Notes under the pieces: model-generated | Seen by the model: the letters and a program-made list of their open reading frames with translations, nothing else | What the model was told of the DNA's origin: nothing | The model's database searches: none | Translations under genes and position numbers: made by a program | In this document: positions 21,415 to 33,385 of the stretch, in pieces | Position numbering within the stretch: the first letter of the stretch is position 1 | How the letters are laid out: each line of letters opens with the position of its first letter | From: Chrysoperla carnea | Lineage: Eukaryota > Arthropoda > Insecta > Neuroptera > Chrysopidae | Assembly (NCBI RefSeq): GCF_905475395.1 | Contig: NC_058339.1 | Coordinates: forward strand, 92,700,520 to 92,764,519 | Reading direction: 5' to 3' | Length of the DNA: 64,000 nucleotides

Positions 21415-22030
21415 AATTGATTCTAAGACTATTTAGAATCTTAGTTTCAACGTAAGGTGATTTTGGAATTATAAATTACAAATTTTCACTGGGAAACTGT
21501 TTGCTTCTTTTTTTGACTTTTGACTTAAGCTATCTTAATCTCTATCTTTATCTTAGTCTTAAAAGAAAAGGCGCAAGTTTGCGCAAGCTTTTATTCATAA
21601 AAATGTTACAGAATACTTAAACTTTGCCCTTTTACAAAAAATTTTACCGGGTAAAAAAGGGGCACATAAACAAAAAGCTTTGAGTTTGATATAATTAATG
21701 AAAATGTTGCATTTTTAACAGCAAATATGAATCACAAATATTTAACTATATTATTAGAAACATTAAATAAATAAATCACAAACATTTGTCTTCAATATAG
21801 AAAAATCCTTACTTAATTGCACTAACAAACACAGTAAACTTAAATTTAATGACACGGTAAATCGAGAGCGGCAACAAAAATAACACATTCGTAAGAGCAT
21901 GTAGATTGCGGCTTATAAAACAGTTGAAGCGCGAGGTTAAGGTAACTCAAGTGACTAAAAGTAAACAAAAGAATTGAAAAACTGACTTTTGTTCGGAAAT
22001 TTGGTATAAATACTTCACTTGGAACTCCAC
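21415..22030 (-). mobile_element. Family H2 TIR element, reversed partial copy
   Basis: The reverse complement of the first half aligns with the centre of 31183-31864 (CTTGCGCC, AAGTCAAAAGTC). The end at about 21985-22020 shows GTTCGGAAATTTGGTATAAATACTTCAC, an H2 terminus. Confidence 0.6.
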
Positions 22031-22329
22031 TTGGAATTGGGTTTATTAAAAACAAAACTGCTTGTTCTTACATTTTAATAATAAAAAATGAAATAATACA
22101 CAAAAGTAATAAAATAATGTAGCTCTTAGCTTCTAGGTATAGTAAGTACTTTACTGTAGGTAATGTGATGCTACGAAAAGCATGATTGGTTTACAAAAGT
22201 ACAATTTATACGTAGGTACCCATTTCTTATGTGTATTTGTGTTAGATGGTATCACTGACTTGTTCGTTAAATGTGTGTTTGTTATGTTGGCATTAACTAC
22301 GTAGTTAATTTAAGGTCGTTATGAAGAAA

Positions 22330-22690
22330 ATGTTATTTAAAGATAAACTTCCAAAAAATTTACAGTCAAGATGGTAGTTACTTGATGTCGAATTTGCCAT
22401 ATTACACATAAAAAATGTAAAAGTCAAAAAAAGGAGCAAATAATTTTCCAGTGAAATTTTGTAACTTAAAATTCCAAAATCACCTTACGTGGAAACAAAA
22501 GCAAGCGTAGATAAGATACAAAGTGGCTCAGAAGCAAAAAAAATTGAAGAAGATTAAATAATTGGTTTTGAAGACGAATATGGTTAAAAAAACTTTTGCA
22601 AATAGTCTTTTGAATCAATTTTGAGCATAAAAATCCCTTCATTATATTTTGTTCGGAATTTTGGTATAAATACTCCAATGTGCACTGTCG
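22330..22690 (+). mobile_element. Family H2 TIR element, right part
   Basis: AAAGTCAAAAAAAGG, GTGGCTCAGAAG and the terminus GTTCGGAATTTTGGTATAAATACTCC match the right half of 31183-31864. The trailing TGCACTGT also resembles sequence just outside that copy. Confidence 0.6.
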
Positions 22691-23974
22691 TAACAACCTT
22701 ATAAGAGTAGAAAGAAGAAACAAAAGAAACTAAACGTCTAAAATATGTGTTGTATTAAATCTACGTATTATAGCTAGCTGGCTGCTTGCTACCTTCAAAA
22801 TAATAAAAATAAAAAATAAAATGTTCAAACCTCTCTTTAGATTTTAGACTCTAGAGAGTGATGTTTTTAAAGAAACCGGTTTATTATTTTATTATATATA
22901 CAACTTAAAAATACATGGTGATATTACTACTACTAGTGTGTCTACTTGGATTTTGGATTGTCAACTTCCTAAGGGATTTATTCTAAGCATTATTATCAAT
23001 CTTGTAATTAGAGTACAAATACAGGTCATATAGAAGCTCGTTACTCTCGTCCATAATGCACTAAATAACAAGAGTTATTTTTTATTTAATTAGGTTCAGT
23101 ATCACGTACTGAATGTAATTGAACGAAATCCTTACAAAAATAAGCGAAGGAAGTGCCTCCATTTTGAGGAAAACCGTTTTGGGCTATATCTCCATAACCG
23201 TGCATTTTACACCTTTTTTTTGTATCGCTTTTTTTATGATTTATACAACGATTTACTTATTGATTATTTGAACGATATCTCTTCTAATAATATACAATAA
23301 AATGCTAATAACTTAACTTTTAAATCTAAAAATTTTCTAAAACAAGCCTTAAAGTTACTGAGACAAGAACAAAGTTTTCCTAATCTGTTTTTATAAAATG
23401 GATATTATGTAAAAGAAATCTTTACATCACTGATTCTTTAATTTGCCTTTACAATCAAAATTGATCTTTTCTGATGAAGCAATTTTCGTAGTGCACAATA
23501 CCCGCCGAGAACATTTTTTGACCGGCCTCGTAGATATTTCCAAATACTTACACTTTAAGAATTTAAGTGTATATTGATTGTATTTATTGCACTTGCATTA
23601 AATGAATTTAATTTAATTCATAATAGTTATTATGAATTATTATAAATATGATATTTATAAATGAAATATGATACATTTTACTATTAAAAAACATAATATT
23701 CCCAAGCTTGTCAATTATACAACATATTATACGCATAATACTGATGGGACCAATGTTTATCTACAAAATTTACGAATGCGATTAAAAATGATATCGTTCA
23801 AATGAAGTGCTAACATATTGTTATGTATTAACTTAAGGACATTTTCAACGAAGTGAAGAAATTATGAGAAGTATGACGAAGTATTTGAGAATGCATTATT
23901 TGAGAAAATTTTTCGATATATCTATACCATTGTTATCGAAATATCGATGCCTAGAAGATTTATATAAAATCATT
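22691..23974. other. Intergenic DNA, nothing recognised
   Basis: AT-rich, with short random frames only. No RNA gene, repeat boundary or promoter that I can support. Confidence 0.4.
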
Positions 23975-24175
23975 TTTAGAAGATAAAAACACAAATGCCA
24001 TTCATTTTAAATGTATTTTATGAAAAAACGAGTTCTATTTGATATAATTTTCTTTGTGGGAAAATATTTCTCATTCTTTTAACTAATGAATATTAAGTTT
24101 CCAAATTAATTTTAAGGAAGTTACTCTTGTAGCATATTAAAACATCCATCCCTTTAAAAACACTTCATTAGCAAG
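23975..24175. repeat. Dispersed repeat, paired with 45225-45425
   Basis: Both loci share AACACAAATG(C/T)CATT, GTATTTTATG(A/G)AAAAAC, GGGAAAATATTT-like text, CTTTTAACTAATGAATATTA and a CATAATAAAACAT-like block, in the same order and orientation. Confidence 0.6.
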
Positions 24176-25292
24176 AAAATAGTCCGTCGTATAAGTATAT
24201 TAAAAACAAACCGTATAAGCCCGTTAAGGTTTTTCAGAAAGATCTTGTGGACAGATTTGACCTATTTTTTTCACAGACTCCGAATAATGTTTAGCTGTGA
24301 GATCTCGAAGTTGCAGCAAAACATGTAAAACTCACTATTCTCTTAGCTATTTTTTACGATATTAGAAAATTCTTTAGACAGAATTTAAAAACAAAGTAGA
24401 ATAGAATTTTAGAATAAAAATATAACATCACGTCGTTGTTTTCGGGACTTTAATTTTGACATAATTTGGTCAAAATTTGGAAACTTAGGCTTAGGTTTAA
24501 TAGTAATCCCTATTCTTGGCCTATGGAAAAAAATTCTTTAAATTCTACTGAAAAGTGGGTTTCACCATCGTTCTTAAGCATAGGAACTGCAAATAACATG
24601 CTGGAAATACCTTAAAAACAAACTTTACTTTGTCAATAAACAGTCAAATTTAACTGTAAAGTACATATTAGTGAAGTTATAGGTATTTTTCGATGTCCAA
24701 GCAAGAGTTCTACCAAAATCAAAAGTACACAAGACAAGAGGTTCGCAAAACATGTGCTTTCTATGCAAAAAGTACTCGGAATCAATGTTTTCTTTACGAT
24801 AAGAGCACACTAAATTGCGTTGAATTAAACTTTAAATAGTATTCTTTTACAATAATAACACACACACCTTTGTGAAGTTAGTCATGTCATTATCTATGAA
24901 TCAGAAGAACTTTATCTTTGTTAAATATACACAAAACATTACTTTATAATTCTTTAAAACTTATCATATTGGTACTATTCAAACATTACAACTGCATCAC
25001 GTTCTACTGCATAAGTGGAATTTGTTTATTCAAAAAAAAAAAAAAAAGAATGAGAAGTGTCGTAGGATACTCGGTAGCAACTCTGCCCTTTCGTACCTTC
25101 GAATATTATAAATGTAGCGCTTAATTTTTTATTTACAAGATGTATTTTTGAACATTTAAGGTATTAATTTTAGAAGTCAAATACTTGTTTTACACTTTAA
25201 AGAATTTAATTTTACCCGAACATTCTGAATCTAACGCGCTGCAGATTTCTGCAGGTGCAAATTACATGTATGGAGGTTTCGTCATACTCAAT
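24176..25292. other. Intergenic DNA, nothing recognised
   Basis: AT-rich and non-coding; includes a poly-A run near 25034. No supported feature. Confidence 0.4.
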
Positions 25293-25294
25293 AT

Positions 25295-25640
25295 AGGTTG
25301 TACTGTCAAGAGTCCCACCACTCTTTTCAATTGTGCTCTAGTAAGTTTCAGGCGAGCACAGTCGAATGAACTAGCTGTGGTTATACACAGTTTGGCCTGT
25401 CGCATGCCCTGCGCAAAGTCTCAGTAATGAAGATGGGCTTGTCGTAGCCATTCTTTAATTCGGTAAATTATAAGAGCATCTTACGATGGAAATGACAGGC
25501 TCAGGTGAAAGGAGTGTTTGAGACGACCCCTCTCATGATAACGAGTCTGTTGCTTCATTTCCTTTAACGCCATAGTGACTCGGAACCCAGATTACCCTTA
25601 CTGTAGTGTTCAGTGCCAGGTGATTCAGCTCCTCGAAGAT
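25295..25640 (-). pseudogene. LINE ORF2 RNase H fragment
   Basis: The minus strand reads WVPSHYGVKGNEATDSLS, a clear match to the RNase H motif WVPGHSGIxGNExADxLA of jockey-like LINEs. SPEPVISI follows and, further on, AQLKRVVGLLT. Internal stops and frameshifts show it is dead. Confidence 0.8.
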
Positions 25641-26055
25641 TTTTTGGAAATAAAATATTGTAGTTATTATCCACGTTATTATATTTGACTTGTATTATAA
25701 ATAAACATAATAGTATTATTATATTGTATAAGTACGTACGTATAGGTACACATTTCAAATAAAATAAATACGTCCGTACTCCAACATACAACAAACTTGA
25801 ATTGGAAAAAGAAGAAGAAGAAGAAGTAGAGTAAGAGAAAGATACATATAGTACACTTAGGTAGAGAGACAGAGGTGGTATATTATATTTTATTTTGTTT
25901 GAGAGATTACTAACACATTGTAAGGTATTATCATCTATTATGGGCTAAGTTTTAAAATGAAGGCATTATGTATGAAGTCCAGTCAGTATGATTAATTTTA
26001 AAATGTAAATTCGGAAAAGAAATTAATAAGTAAAGGATCCCGCCATATTAGATTT

Positions 26056-26318
26056 AGAAAATGGCTTTCTGTGAAATTTTTTCTAACCCACCCAAAAATG
26101 TTCTTTGGATCATTCTGATCCAAAACTCTCACGGACATAAAAATGTTTAACGAATGGTTTTCGAGCTACGCACGCTCAAAGCTACGAATATAATATAGTT
26201 TTAGTATGTGACTAGGGAATGGCTTTCTCTGAAACTTTTTCAAACCACCCTCAAAATGTTTTTCAGTACGTTCTAATCAAAAACTCTCAAGGACACAAAA
26301 ATTTTTAACGAGTAGTTT
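26056..26318. repeat. ~160-bp tandem duplication
   Basis: AATGGCTTTCT(G/C)TGAAA...AACTCTCA(C/A)GGACA(T/C)AAAAAT...AACGA occurs at 26056-26162 and 26216-26318. Non-coding. Confidence 0.65.
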
Positions 26319-26610
26319 CCCTAACTAGACAGTTTCCTTTAAGTTTTCTATTTTGCAGAACTAGCAAAAACATGCTGTACTCCAAAGTACTCCAATAAGA
26401 GATAATAGTGAACTGATCAAGCGTGGAAGTTTGAAATTATCGATTCTACTGGTTCCAAAAAAAAGGAATCGATCTATACATCCATTTGAGTGTCCATAGA
26501 TCTCCTGCTAGAATCAGGATTAATATAATATTTAGGAAAAGAAAAAGTCATCGTCACACAAACAAACGTTAAATTATATTCAAGGTTACGAATCGACGAT
26601 AAATGTGTGG

Positions 26611-26641
26611 AGTGTGTGTGTGTCTGTGTGTGTGTGTGTGC
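26611..26641. repeat. (TG)n microsatellite
   Basis: A GT/TG run with one CT interruption. Confidence 0.85.
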
Positions 26642-26889
26642 TGAGCTAAGCTTGTGGTAAACGTAACATTATTATACATAACTTACTTTATAGTACGCTC
26701 TCTATAATCGGAACCAAGTCTATTCAAAATGTTATCCAATTCAATTTAACCAGTTTAAAGCAGCGGACTGCTTGAACTTTATTTGGCAAAAAACATGACA
26801 GAGCGCTAAGCCTGTCTGCTAAACACAAACTTTACTCCTATTTCAACGATCAAATATACAGTGCAAAAGAATATTTATTTTTTAGCAAA

Positions 26890-27075
26890 CTTCCGAAGGA
26901 AATGGAGCTCTTTTATTTTGAAAAATTTCAAAATTTTGCACTTTCCGCACTCCTCACGTTAACGAGCCTGACCTTTCAAATACCAAAACTCTTCTTGATA
27001 TCAAATTTTATTCAAATCGGAGTAAAATTCGACATAAACGTATACCATAATATATATACGTGTACTATACGTTTA
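26890..27075 (+). repeat. Dispersed repeat, paired with 48590-48765
   Basis: The two loci share TTATTTTGAAA(A/T)A(A/T)TTCAAAATTT, GCACTCCTC and a CTTGATA(T/C)CAAATTTTATTC run ending CAAATCGGA. The similar peptides encoded by both are a by-product of DNA homology, not evidence of a gene. Confidence 0.6.
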
Positions 27076-27099
27076 TCTGTAAACTCTCTAGCCGCAATT

Positions 27100-27475
27100 T
27101 TCTTCACAGAGCTTGTCTCGAATTTCGGGTAGTTTAGTCGCTAATGATTTAAGATCATATCTAAGATATTATTTTATCAGACAAATCAAGAAAGGAGATA
27201 ATTTATGTAACCACACATCGTGGATGTCATAAGGCATAAGTGCTGACAGACACAGGTCAAGTTATACCTGCCAGTAGACAAGACGTGCCATTTATTTATG
27301 AATTAAAATTTGTTATATTACACTGGAACTAAATTTAAAAAATATTTTCCAAAAATCAATTATAATAGAAATAAAAATTATATAGCAATTTTTTTGTCTT
27401 GCGGACCATTTGGCGCCCTTTGTGAGTAGCACCCGGGGCATGATGCACCCCCTTACCCACCCCTCGATACGGAAA
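27100..27475. mobile_element. hAT-like element, degraded second copy
   Basis: Aligns with the 20658-21030 part of the first copy (TTCTTCACAGAGCTTGTCTC, TTTTATCAGACAAATCAAG, GGACCATTTGGCGCCCTTTG). The left terminus is lost. Confidence 0.6.
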
Positions 27476-29006
27476 ACAAAAATTATAATACATCATCGCG
27501 ATTTCGTAATCTATCTTAAGTTTTAGTGCCTGTTTCTGTAAGAACGGGACTAATAAGCTTTTGGAGTTGGTAAGATTTCCAAATGATGATAGACGTACGG
27601 TCAACATCGTGGTTTAACTAGGTACAAAACACGACGGTGTATACTGTATAGTGTAGGAGGTAGAGAGAGGGTGTTTTAGATGTAGTATAGTTTTTAGTTT
27701 GGTGAGAGAGCAAGAGGAAATAATTCGCGTCAAGCAAACACACTCATAATAAAACATAACAAGTTTAGTTTTAGTTTATAAAAGCATGCACAACATACAG
27801 CATTAGCACCACCATACAAAATACAAAATACAAAATATAAATGAATATTAACTGGTTGACTGTTGAGGTTGACAGTGATGGAAGGCGGAGTTTAGATTAT
27901 AAAAATTCGCATAAAATAATAATATTATTATTAATATTACGTGAACAAAACAATAAATTGTAAATATGCACATTATTACATGTTATGATAGACCTTAACT
28001 CATATTGAATGGAATTAATAATCAGTTTTTAATTTTAGAAAATCTTTTAGAAATTATCATGCTTATTGCTTTGATTTCATTCCGATAAGACCTAAGAACT
28101 AGTAATACAGGGTGGGCTATTTTAATCTATTATGACTAATTGCCCATTTTGTAGTAAACCAATAAAAAAAACAAAACTTAAAGGTTGTAGACTGATTTTG
28201 AGTTTTAGTTGTTTGTTTGAAAGGTAATTTGATCGAAAGTGTTCTTAGTTAAGTTTTAAGAAAGTCTACTCCGCCGTTTGATGATAATAGACTCTTTTCT
28301 AGTTGTTTTCAATTCCAATGATGATAAGTTTCTAAATATCTACCAAATGCTTCGTGCTCTTGCAGTTTTACCTATGACAACAGCGACGAATTAACGATCC
28401 TTTTGTATTTTGCTCAAAACGACTGAATATCGGCTAAATAGTTAAGCCTCGCTCAATATACATTACGGTATAGAAGCCGATGTGCACAGACTTTTTGGAA
28501 AGTGTTTTTCTGCACACCTCACAGAATTAACTTAATATTTTGACATAATAAAATGTTCTCTTATTCGAAAAATGAGTATATTCTCCTTCCACCACTTCTT
28601 GGATGATTCTTGCGAACGGTTCTGTAAATAAAACAATTCAAACTTTAAAATCAAAACGTCGATTTTAAAATAATATTCTCTATCACATCTGGCTGCCGTC
28701 GGCTATTCAATAATTAATATAACCACAAATGTAGATACCAGATGTGTGCGATGCGTGTGTAAAGCGTTATGCGTACCGTATCTATAAAACGTCTGAAGCA
28801 ACGTATTTCTTATCTACAGATATAATTTTATTGAGATAAAATTATTTCATTGAAATATTTCATTTCAATTCAAATATTAATGCAGGACAGTGAAAATCTA
28901 TTTTGTTGTAGATAAAAGGGTACCTTATAATATTTTGGCCTACATGCAGTAGTTAGTTATCTCTGCGAAAAATGTTGAATCTGAAAAATAGTAGTTCTTT
29001 TAAGTT
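27476..29006. other. Intergenic DNA with an ACAGGGTGG-type repeat end
   Basis: TACAGGGTGGGCTATTTTAATC near 28110 with TAGTAAACCAATAAAAAAAAC resembles 35963-36040, so a small dispersed element end is present. Otherwise nothing is recognised. Confidence 0.35.
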
Positions 29007-29235
29007 AAACAAGTGAAAACAAACAATTGACTGATTAATTGTTGAAATACTCCATTTGTTTTGGTTTCCGAAAATTTTTGAAAGTATTTTGTAGAATTTT
29101 TTTTTGTTTTTAGAGAATATTTCACAACTATTTGAAGTTACCTACAAATTTTCAATTGCGTATCTTTTATAGTTTTGAAGAAATGGGCACCAAAGTTTTG
29201 TCCTAATTAGCACCCTCGCGGGTAAACCGTTTTAG
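29007..29235 (+). repeat. Family R1, truncated copy
   Basis: R1 5' signature AACAAGTGAAAACAAACAAT, continuing to CACCCTCGCGGGTAAACCG, where similarity stops. Confidence 0.7.
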
Positions 29236-29895
29236 CAAAATGACTGGACTATATATTAACAAAGCAACTAAAATTAAATGCTAGCTAGATAAAAATGAAT
29301 AATATTTCATAAAAATTTAGTTTACCGTTAATAAAAATTATAAGTACATGCATACCTAGGTCGTACTTACATTTTAGATTATACTTTTAGGTTCATATAA
29401 TTATGCTTAATAATGTTGGTAATATAGTCGAATGAACTATCAGGTTGTCTGATCAAAATTAATTTTATTCTAAAACAAAACGTCTGTGAAACTTTTTGCT
29501 ACAATTACCTATTTACGTGTTTTAGGTATTTCTAACGATATGAGACTAAAAATATTTTTGCACGATAAGTTCCAAATATATAGTTTTCAACGTCGTAAAA
29601 CTTTATAAAAGTTTTTAAGACCATACCATTGACCGTCTTTGTGCTTTAAAGCTGCTTTAAACTTTCAAAGTTATCGATATTTAACTTGTAAAGGATAGGA
29701 ATCCATGTTTAGAAGATATTATTGAAAATGTAGCAAAAATTAGAATTAAATTTTTTAACACTTTTGGAGAAAAATGCAAAAACCTGTTAAAATTTCAAAT
29801 GAATACATCGATTTCTTTTCGAATTTTGCGTCCGGAAATATACGAAAGTTATATTATATAAGATCTACACTAAAAAACTGTTATAAATAATAAAA

Positions 29896-30000
29896 AGGCA
29901 ACAGCACACAATGTTATCAAGCGGTTTCCCATCCAAGTGCGAATTGTGCCTAATGTTGTTTAACTTCAGATGATCAATCGGGAATTCGTAATTGTCAAAG
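29896..30000 (-). pseudogene. 5S rRNA-derived sequence 1
   Basis: The minus strand follows 5S rRNA: ...GATCATCTGAAGTTAAACA, GGCACAATTCGCACTTGG, ATGGGAAACCGCTTGATAAC, then TGTGCTGTTGCC. Divergence is concentrated in the internal control region. Either a 5S pseudogene or the head of a 5S-derived SINE. Confidence 0.7.
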
Positions 30001-30180
30001 TAAAGTTTGTTCACCTACTAAAATAACTATTATAAATAAATCGTTGAACGCGGTTAAAGAGATTTTCATTTCAATTGGCGACTTTTATTAGACCTGTAGA
30101 TTGCCTACTATAAAAATGTGAATGTTAATAATCATTATTAACGCATACATAAGTTTAATATTTATGTATTTATTTAATTA

Positions 30181-30317
30181 ATTAATTAATTAATAATATT
30201 TCTTTATATTACAGGTATTATTCTTTCTTCGAATTAAAATCTATTCTATGCAGAATGCATTGTATTATGTAAGTAAGTATAATTTATACTAATAAAAACG
30301 TATTAACTTTTTATATC
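30181..30317. other. Short AT-rich spacer
   Basis: Contains an ATTAATTA run; nothing else is recognised. Confidence 0.4.
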
Positions 30318-30560
30318 GATAACTGGGAGTTGCAACCACGCCAATTGGCGATAATAATTCGTACTAATTAAAATAAAAAGAAGACCCGAATTCAATAGAA
30401 ACAATTTCGCTAATCAGGTGACAATACTTGTACTTCAATCATTTTTAAGGCCAATAAAAATATCCAAATTCAAATCAGATAAATGCCACCAACTGGCGAT
30501 AAAAATTTGTACTATTAAACAGGAAGTGGACCGCTTTTTCAGTAGTTCCAATTTAGACCA
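30318..30560 (+). repeat. Dispersed repeat, paired with 9720-9985
   Basis: GATAACTGGGAGTTG, twice-occurring AA(T/C)TGGCGATAA blocks, AAGGCCAATAAAAATAT and TTTTTCAGTAGTTCCAATT occur in the same order as in ZNFX1 intron 7. Confidence 0.6.
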
Positions 30561-30740
30561 CCTGATTACCTACCATTTATTAAAGATTCAAAAGCTTTAA
30601 AGAGTTTTAGGCTGGGGTTTATTAATGAAGTCATATATTGAAGAGACTCAAGAAAAAAAAATGAAAACTCTGGAATGAAAATTTTAATTAATTATAGTAA
30701 GAATAATTAAAGTTTCTTAATTTGTAAATAAAAATTATTA

Positions 30741-30822
30741 ACGGTCACCCATCTTAGAACTAAGTGTGTCTAATGTTGCTTAACTTCAGTGATCGGACGA
30801 GAACCGTTGTTTTCATTGGTCT
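30741..30822 (-). pseudogene. 5S rRNA-derived sequence 2
   Basis: The minus strand carries AACGGTTCTCGTCCGATCAC, TGAAGTTAAGCAACATTAGA, then TTAGTTCTAAGATGGGTGACCG. The region corresponding to the 5S internal control is better preserved than in copy 1. Only about 80 nt remain. Same orientation as copy 1, about 800 bp away. Confidence 0.75.
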
Positions 30823-30989
30823 ATTTATAAAATTTAATATATATCGCTTTTAAATGTGTGCATGACTTCTGATGCCACCCTGTCCATAACAATAAGATGA
30901 GCACTTGATTGATTTTAGTTTAAGGGAGGACAATGATGATGTGATGATAATGACATCCTTGATGATTGAGAGTGAACAAAATGAAGTGT

Positions 30990-31010
30990 ATAGGTTAGGT
31001 TAGGTTAGAT
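30990..31010 (+). repeat. Interstitial TTAGG telomere-like tract
   Basis: ATAGGTTAGGTTAGGTTAGA, about three perfect GGTTA units, the insect telomere repeat. Confidence 0.7.
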
Positions 31011-31182
31011 TGAGTACTCAATAATAAATGTAGACCATGAACATGATGTGATAAATAATATGATGCTGATGCTGATTCTGATTTTAATAATGTTGATGCT
31101 GCAGGCGGTTTCTTTGTAGTAGATAAGATTGTATGTGAATTTTAAGAATTGTTGACTTTGTACATACATATAGACCATCGTA

Positions 31183-31864
31183 CAGTGGAGTATTTATACC
31201 AAATTTCCGGACAAATGTCAGAAAATTCATTTCCTTTCTTTTCCATTGAAAGTTGTTTTTTGGCCTAATTATAGATAACCACTCCAGAAAAAACAGGTCA
31301 CTTGAGTTACATGTTATTATTGTTTTTGCTCTCGATTTACCGTGCCATTCAATTTACGTTTACTGTGTTTGTTAATGAAATTAAGTAAGGATTTTTTTTC
31401 TTATATCGAAGACGAAGGTTTCTTGCTTTTTTGTTTTTGTGTCCCTTTTTTCACGGTAAAATTTTTTGTAACAGAGCAAAGTTTAAGTATTCCATAACAT
31501 TTTATGAAAATAAATCCTGCACGAACTTGCGCCATTTCTTTTCACACTAAGATAAGGACTTGAAGATAAGGATAGAAATTAAGATAGCTCAAGTCAAAAG
31601 TCAAAAAAAAGAGATATATATATAATTTCAAAATCACATTACTAAGAAAAAAAGTGGCTCAGAAGAAAAAAAGTAAAGAAATTGAAGAAGAAAATGAGAT
31701 AATTGTGTTTTAAGACAAATATGTTGACAACGAACAAATTTTGTTTTTTATTATTGCCAAATAATAAAAGTACTTTTGCATCTAAATAGTTTTTTGAATC
31801 AATTTTAAGCATTTAAATCTCTTCATTATATTTTGTCCGGAAATTTGGTATAAATACTCCACTG
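31183..31864. mobile_element. Family H2 element, complete, perfect 33-bp TIRs
   Basis: CAGTGGAGTATTTATACC... at 31183-31215 equals the reverse complement of 31832-31864 at all 33 positions. The 682-bp body is AT-rich with no transposase. CATCGTA and CACCGTA occur just outside, but related sequence also flanks another copy, so this is not a safe target duplication. The CAG start is hAT-like. Confidence 0.75.
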
Positions 31865-31959
31865 TGCACCGTATACTTACAGTGTATTGTTTAATTGCTT
31901 TTGCATTCTATAAAATCTAAATACATAACTTAATAGTTTGTTCTTTTTGTTTTAGAGTA

Positions 31960-32060
31960 GTACATACACTGAGTGTAAGTAGAAAATGATAGTCGTTAGA
32001 AAACTATTATAGTACTATCATTTTCTATTTACTCTATTTATACTCAGTGTAAATATTGTA
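31960..32060. repeat. Small foldback (hairpin) sequence
   Basis: ACACTGAGTGTAAGTAGAAAATGATAGT faces its imperfect reverse complement (ACTATCATTTTCTATTTACT...ACTCAGTGT) across a spacer of about 20 nt. Confidence 0.6.
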
Positions 32061-33220
32061 CTATACTAGTGGAAATAGTGTATAGAATTTGGCAACCATC
32101 TCTTTAGCCATTTAAAATATATAAAGTACAAAGGGTTTTTATGGACGTTCTTATGTATAAAACAAAGGTCGGGTTTTTTATTTTATAAATTATTTGCTAC
32201 CGTCTAAATATTGTATATTTAAAATTCTTCTATAAATTGAGTCGTTACGTGGTTTTGTTTTTTTTTTTTTAAACATTATCTATCCAATTAGGGGAAACTT
32301 AAAAAAAAGATCCTGTACATGTATGTATATTGAATATGTAAGATAGACAAACCATTAATAAAAAGCTAAAAGCTTTTTAGATTTGGTAAAATAAAATAAA
32401 CGATCAATAATAAAAATACTATCAGCTTTATATGTACTTTAACTACTATATAGATAGTATATAGGAGAGAATGTGGTACCAGATATGAAAATATATATCC
32501 CTAACTGTCCTAAAACATTTCAATATCAATTTTATTTTATTTATAAAATTATTTAATAATTCCTATAAAATAATTTTCTTCAGCATCATTTGATGTTCTT
32601 ACGCAACCATTGTTGCAATCTGAGCTCACTATCAGCCCTACGTGATCGAAGAAAATTTAAATAAAAAATACTTTGCGAGGAACAAGCGTTTATTGTACTA
32701 AATAGTAGAAAATAACTTTTTCTATGAGTCACTCATACATGACTTTTTTTATACCATGTACTTATAAACAACAGACCTAATTAGGATTAATTTAATGTTG
32801 TACTGTTGTTATCAATTTGTTGATATCTTAAAAAATATTGAATAAATTAAATATCACTATTATATGATTAATCATACAATTAACTATTCTTACTTGTAGT
32901 TATAAATAAGTATAATGTATTTGTATATACAGGAGTGTTGTAAATCATCAGCCCTCATATAATTTATAATATCATCTTTAACACAAAATAGAAGCTCATA
33001 GCAAAAACTCAGGGTTAGATCTAATAGCACAGCATACCTTGTTTGATTTAGGATAAAAAATTTAGATTAAACATTACTTAAACAGAGGATATGTTTTATC
33101 ATACTGTGAAGGAGTGACCTAAATACAAAATTACTACAAATTTGGTAAATAACATTTTTTTCCTTAACTTCTCAGCTTATTCAGGAAGCGAAAGTTCTGC
33201 AGACATTAATAGAATCCCTC
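32061..33220. other. Intergenic DNA with a foldback-MITE fragment
   Basis: About 33140-33195 (ACAAATTTGGTAAATAACATT...CTCAGCTTATTCAGGAAGCGA) matches one arm of the foldback at 1310-1508. The rest is AT-rich and unassigned. Confidence 0.4.
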
Positions 33221-33385
33221 GGTATGTATATCAAGGTATACTAAGTTTAATCTCAAGTTTTTTTAGGTATTCATAAAATCAACCGAAAAAGTCTATTTCC
33301 GGTTGTCTGGCTGTTCGTCTGTGGTCACGATAACGCAAGAACGAAAAGCGATATAAATTTTTACAACGTGCTCAGAGCAAAACCA
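33221..33385 (-). repeat. Family R1, 3' part, reversed
   Basis: The reverse complement runs from the conserved GTGCTCAGAG/CACGCT region through GACAACCGGAAA to GTATACCTTGATATACATACC. Confidence 0.65.

Noticed and set aside
25185..25427. 80-codon + strand open frame
   Set aside because: It is the antisense shadow of the minus-strand LINE RNase H fragment.
26902..27132. Open frame whose peptide resembles that of 48637-48903
   Set aside because: The similarity comes from a shared dispersed DNA repeat; the frames differ in length and start.
31175..31873. CATCGTA/CACCGTA as the target duplication of the H2 element
   Set aside because: Similar sequence also follows the 22.7 kb copy, so it may belong to the element rather than the host.
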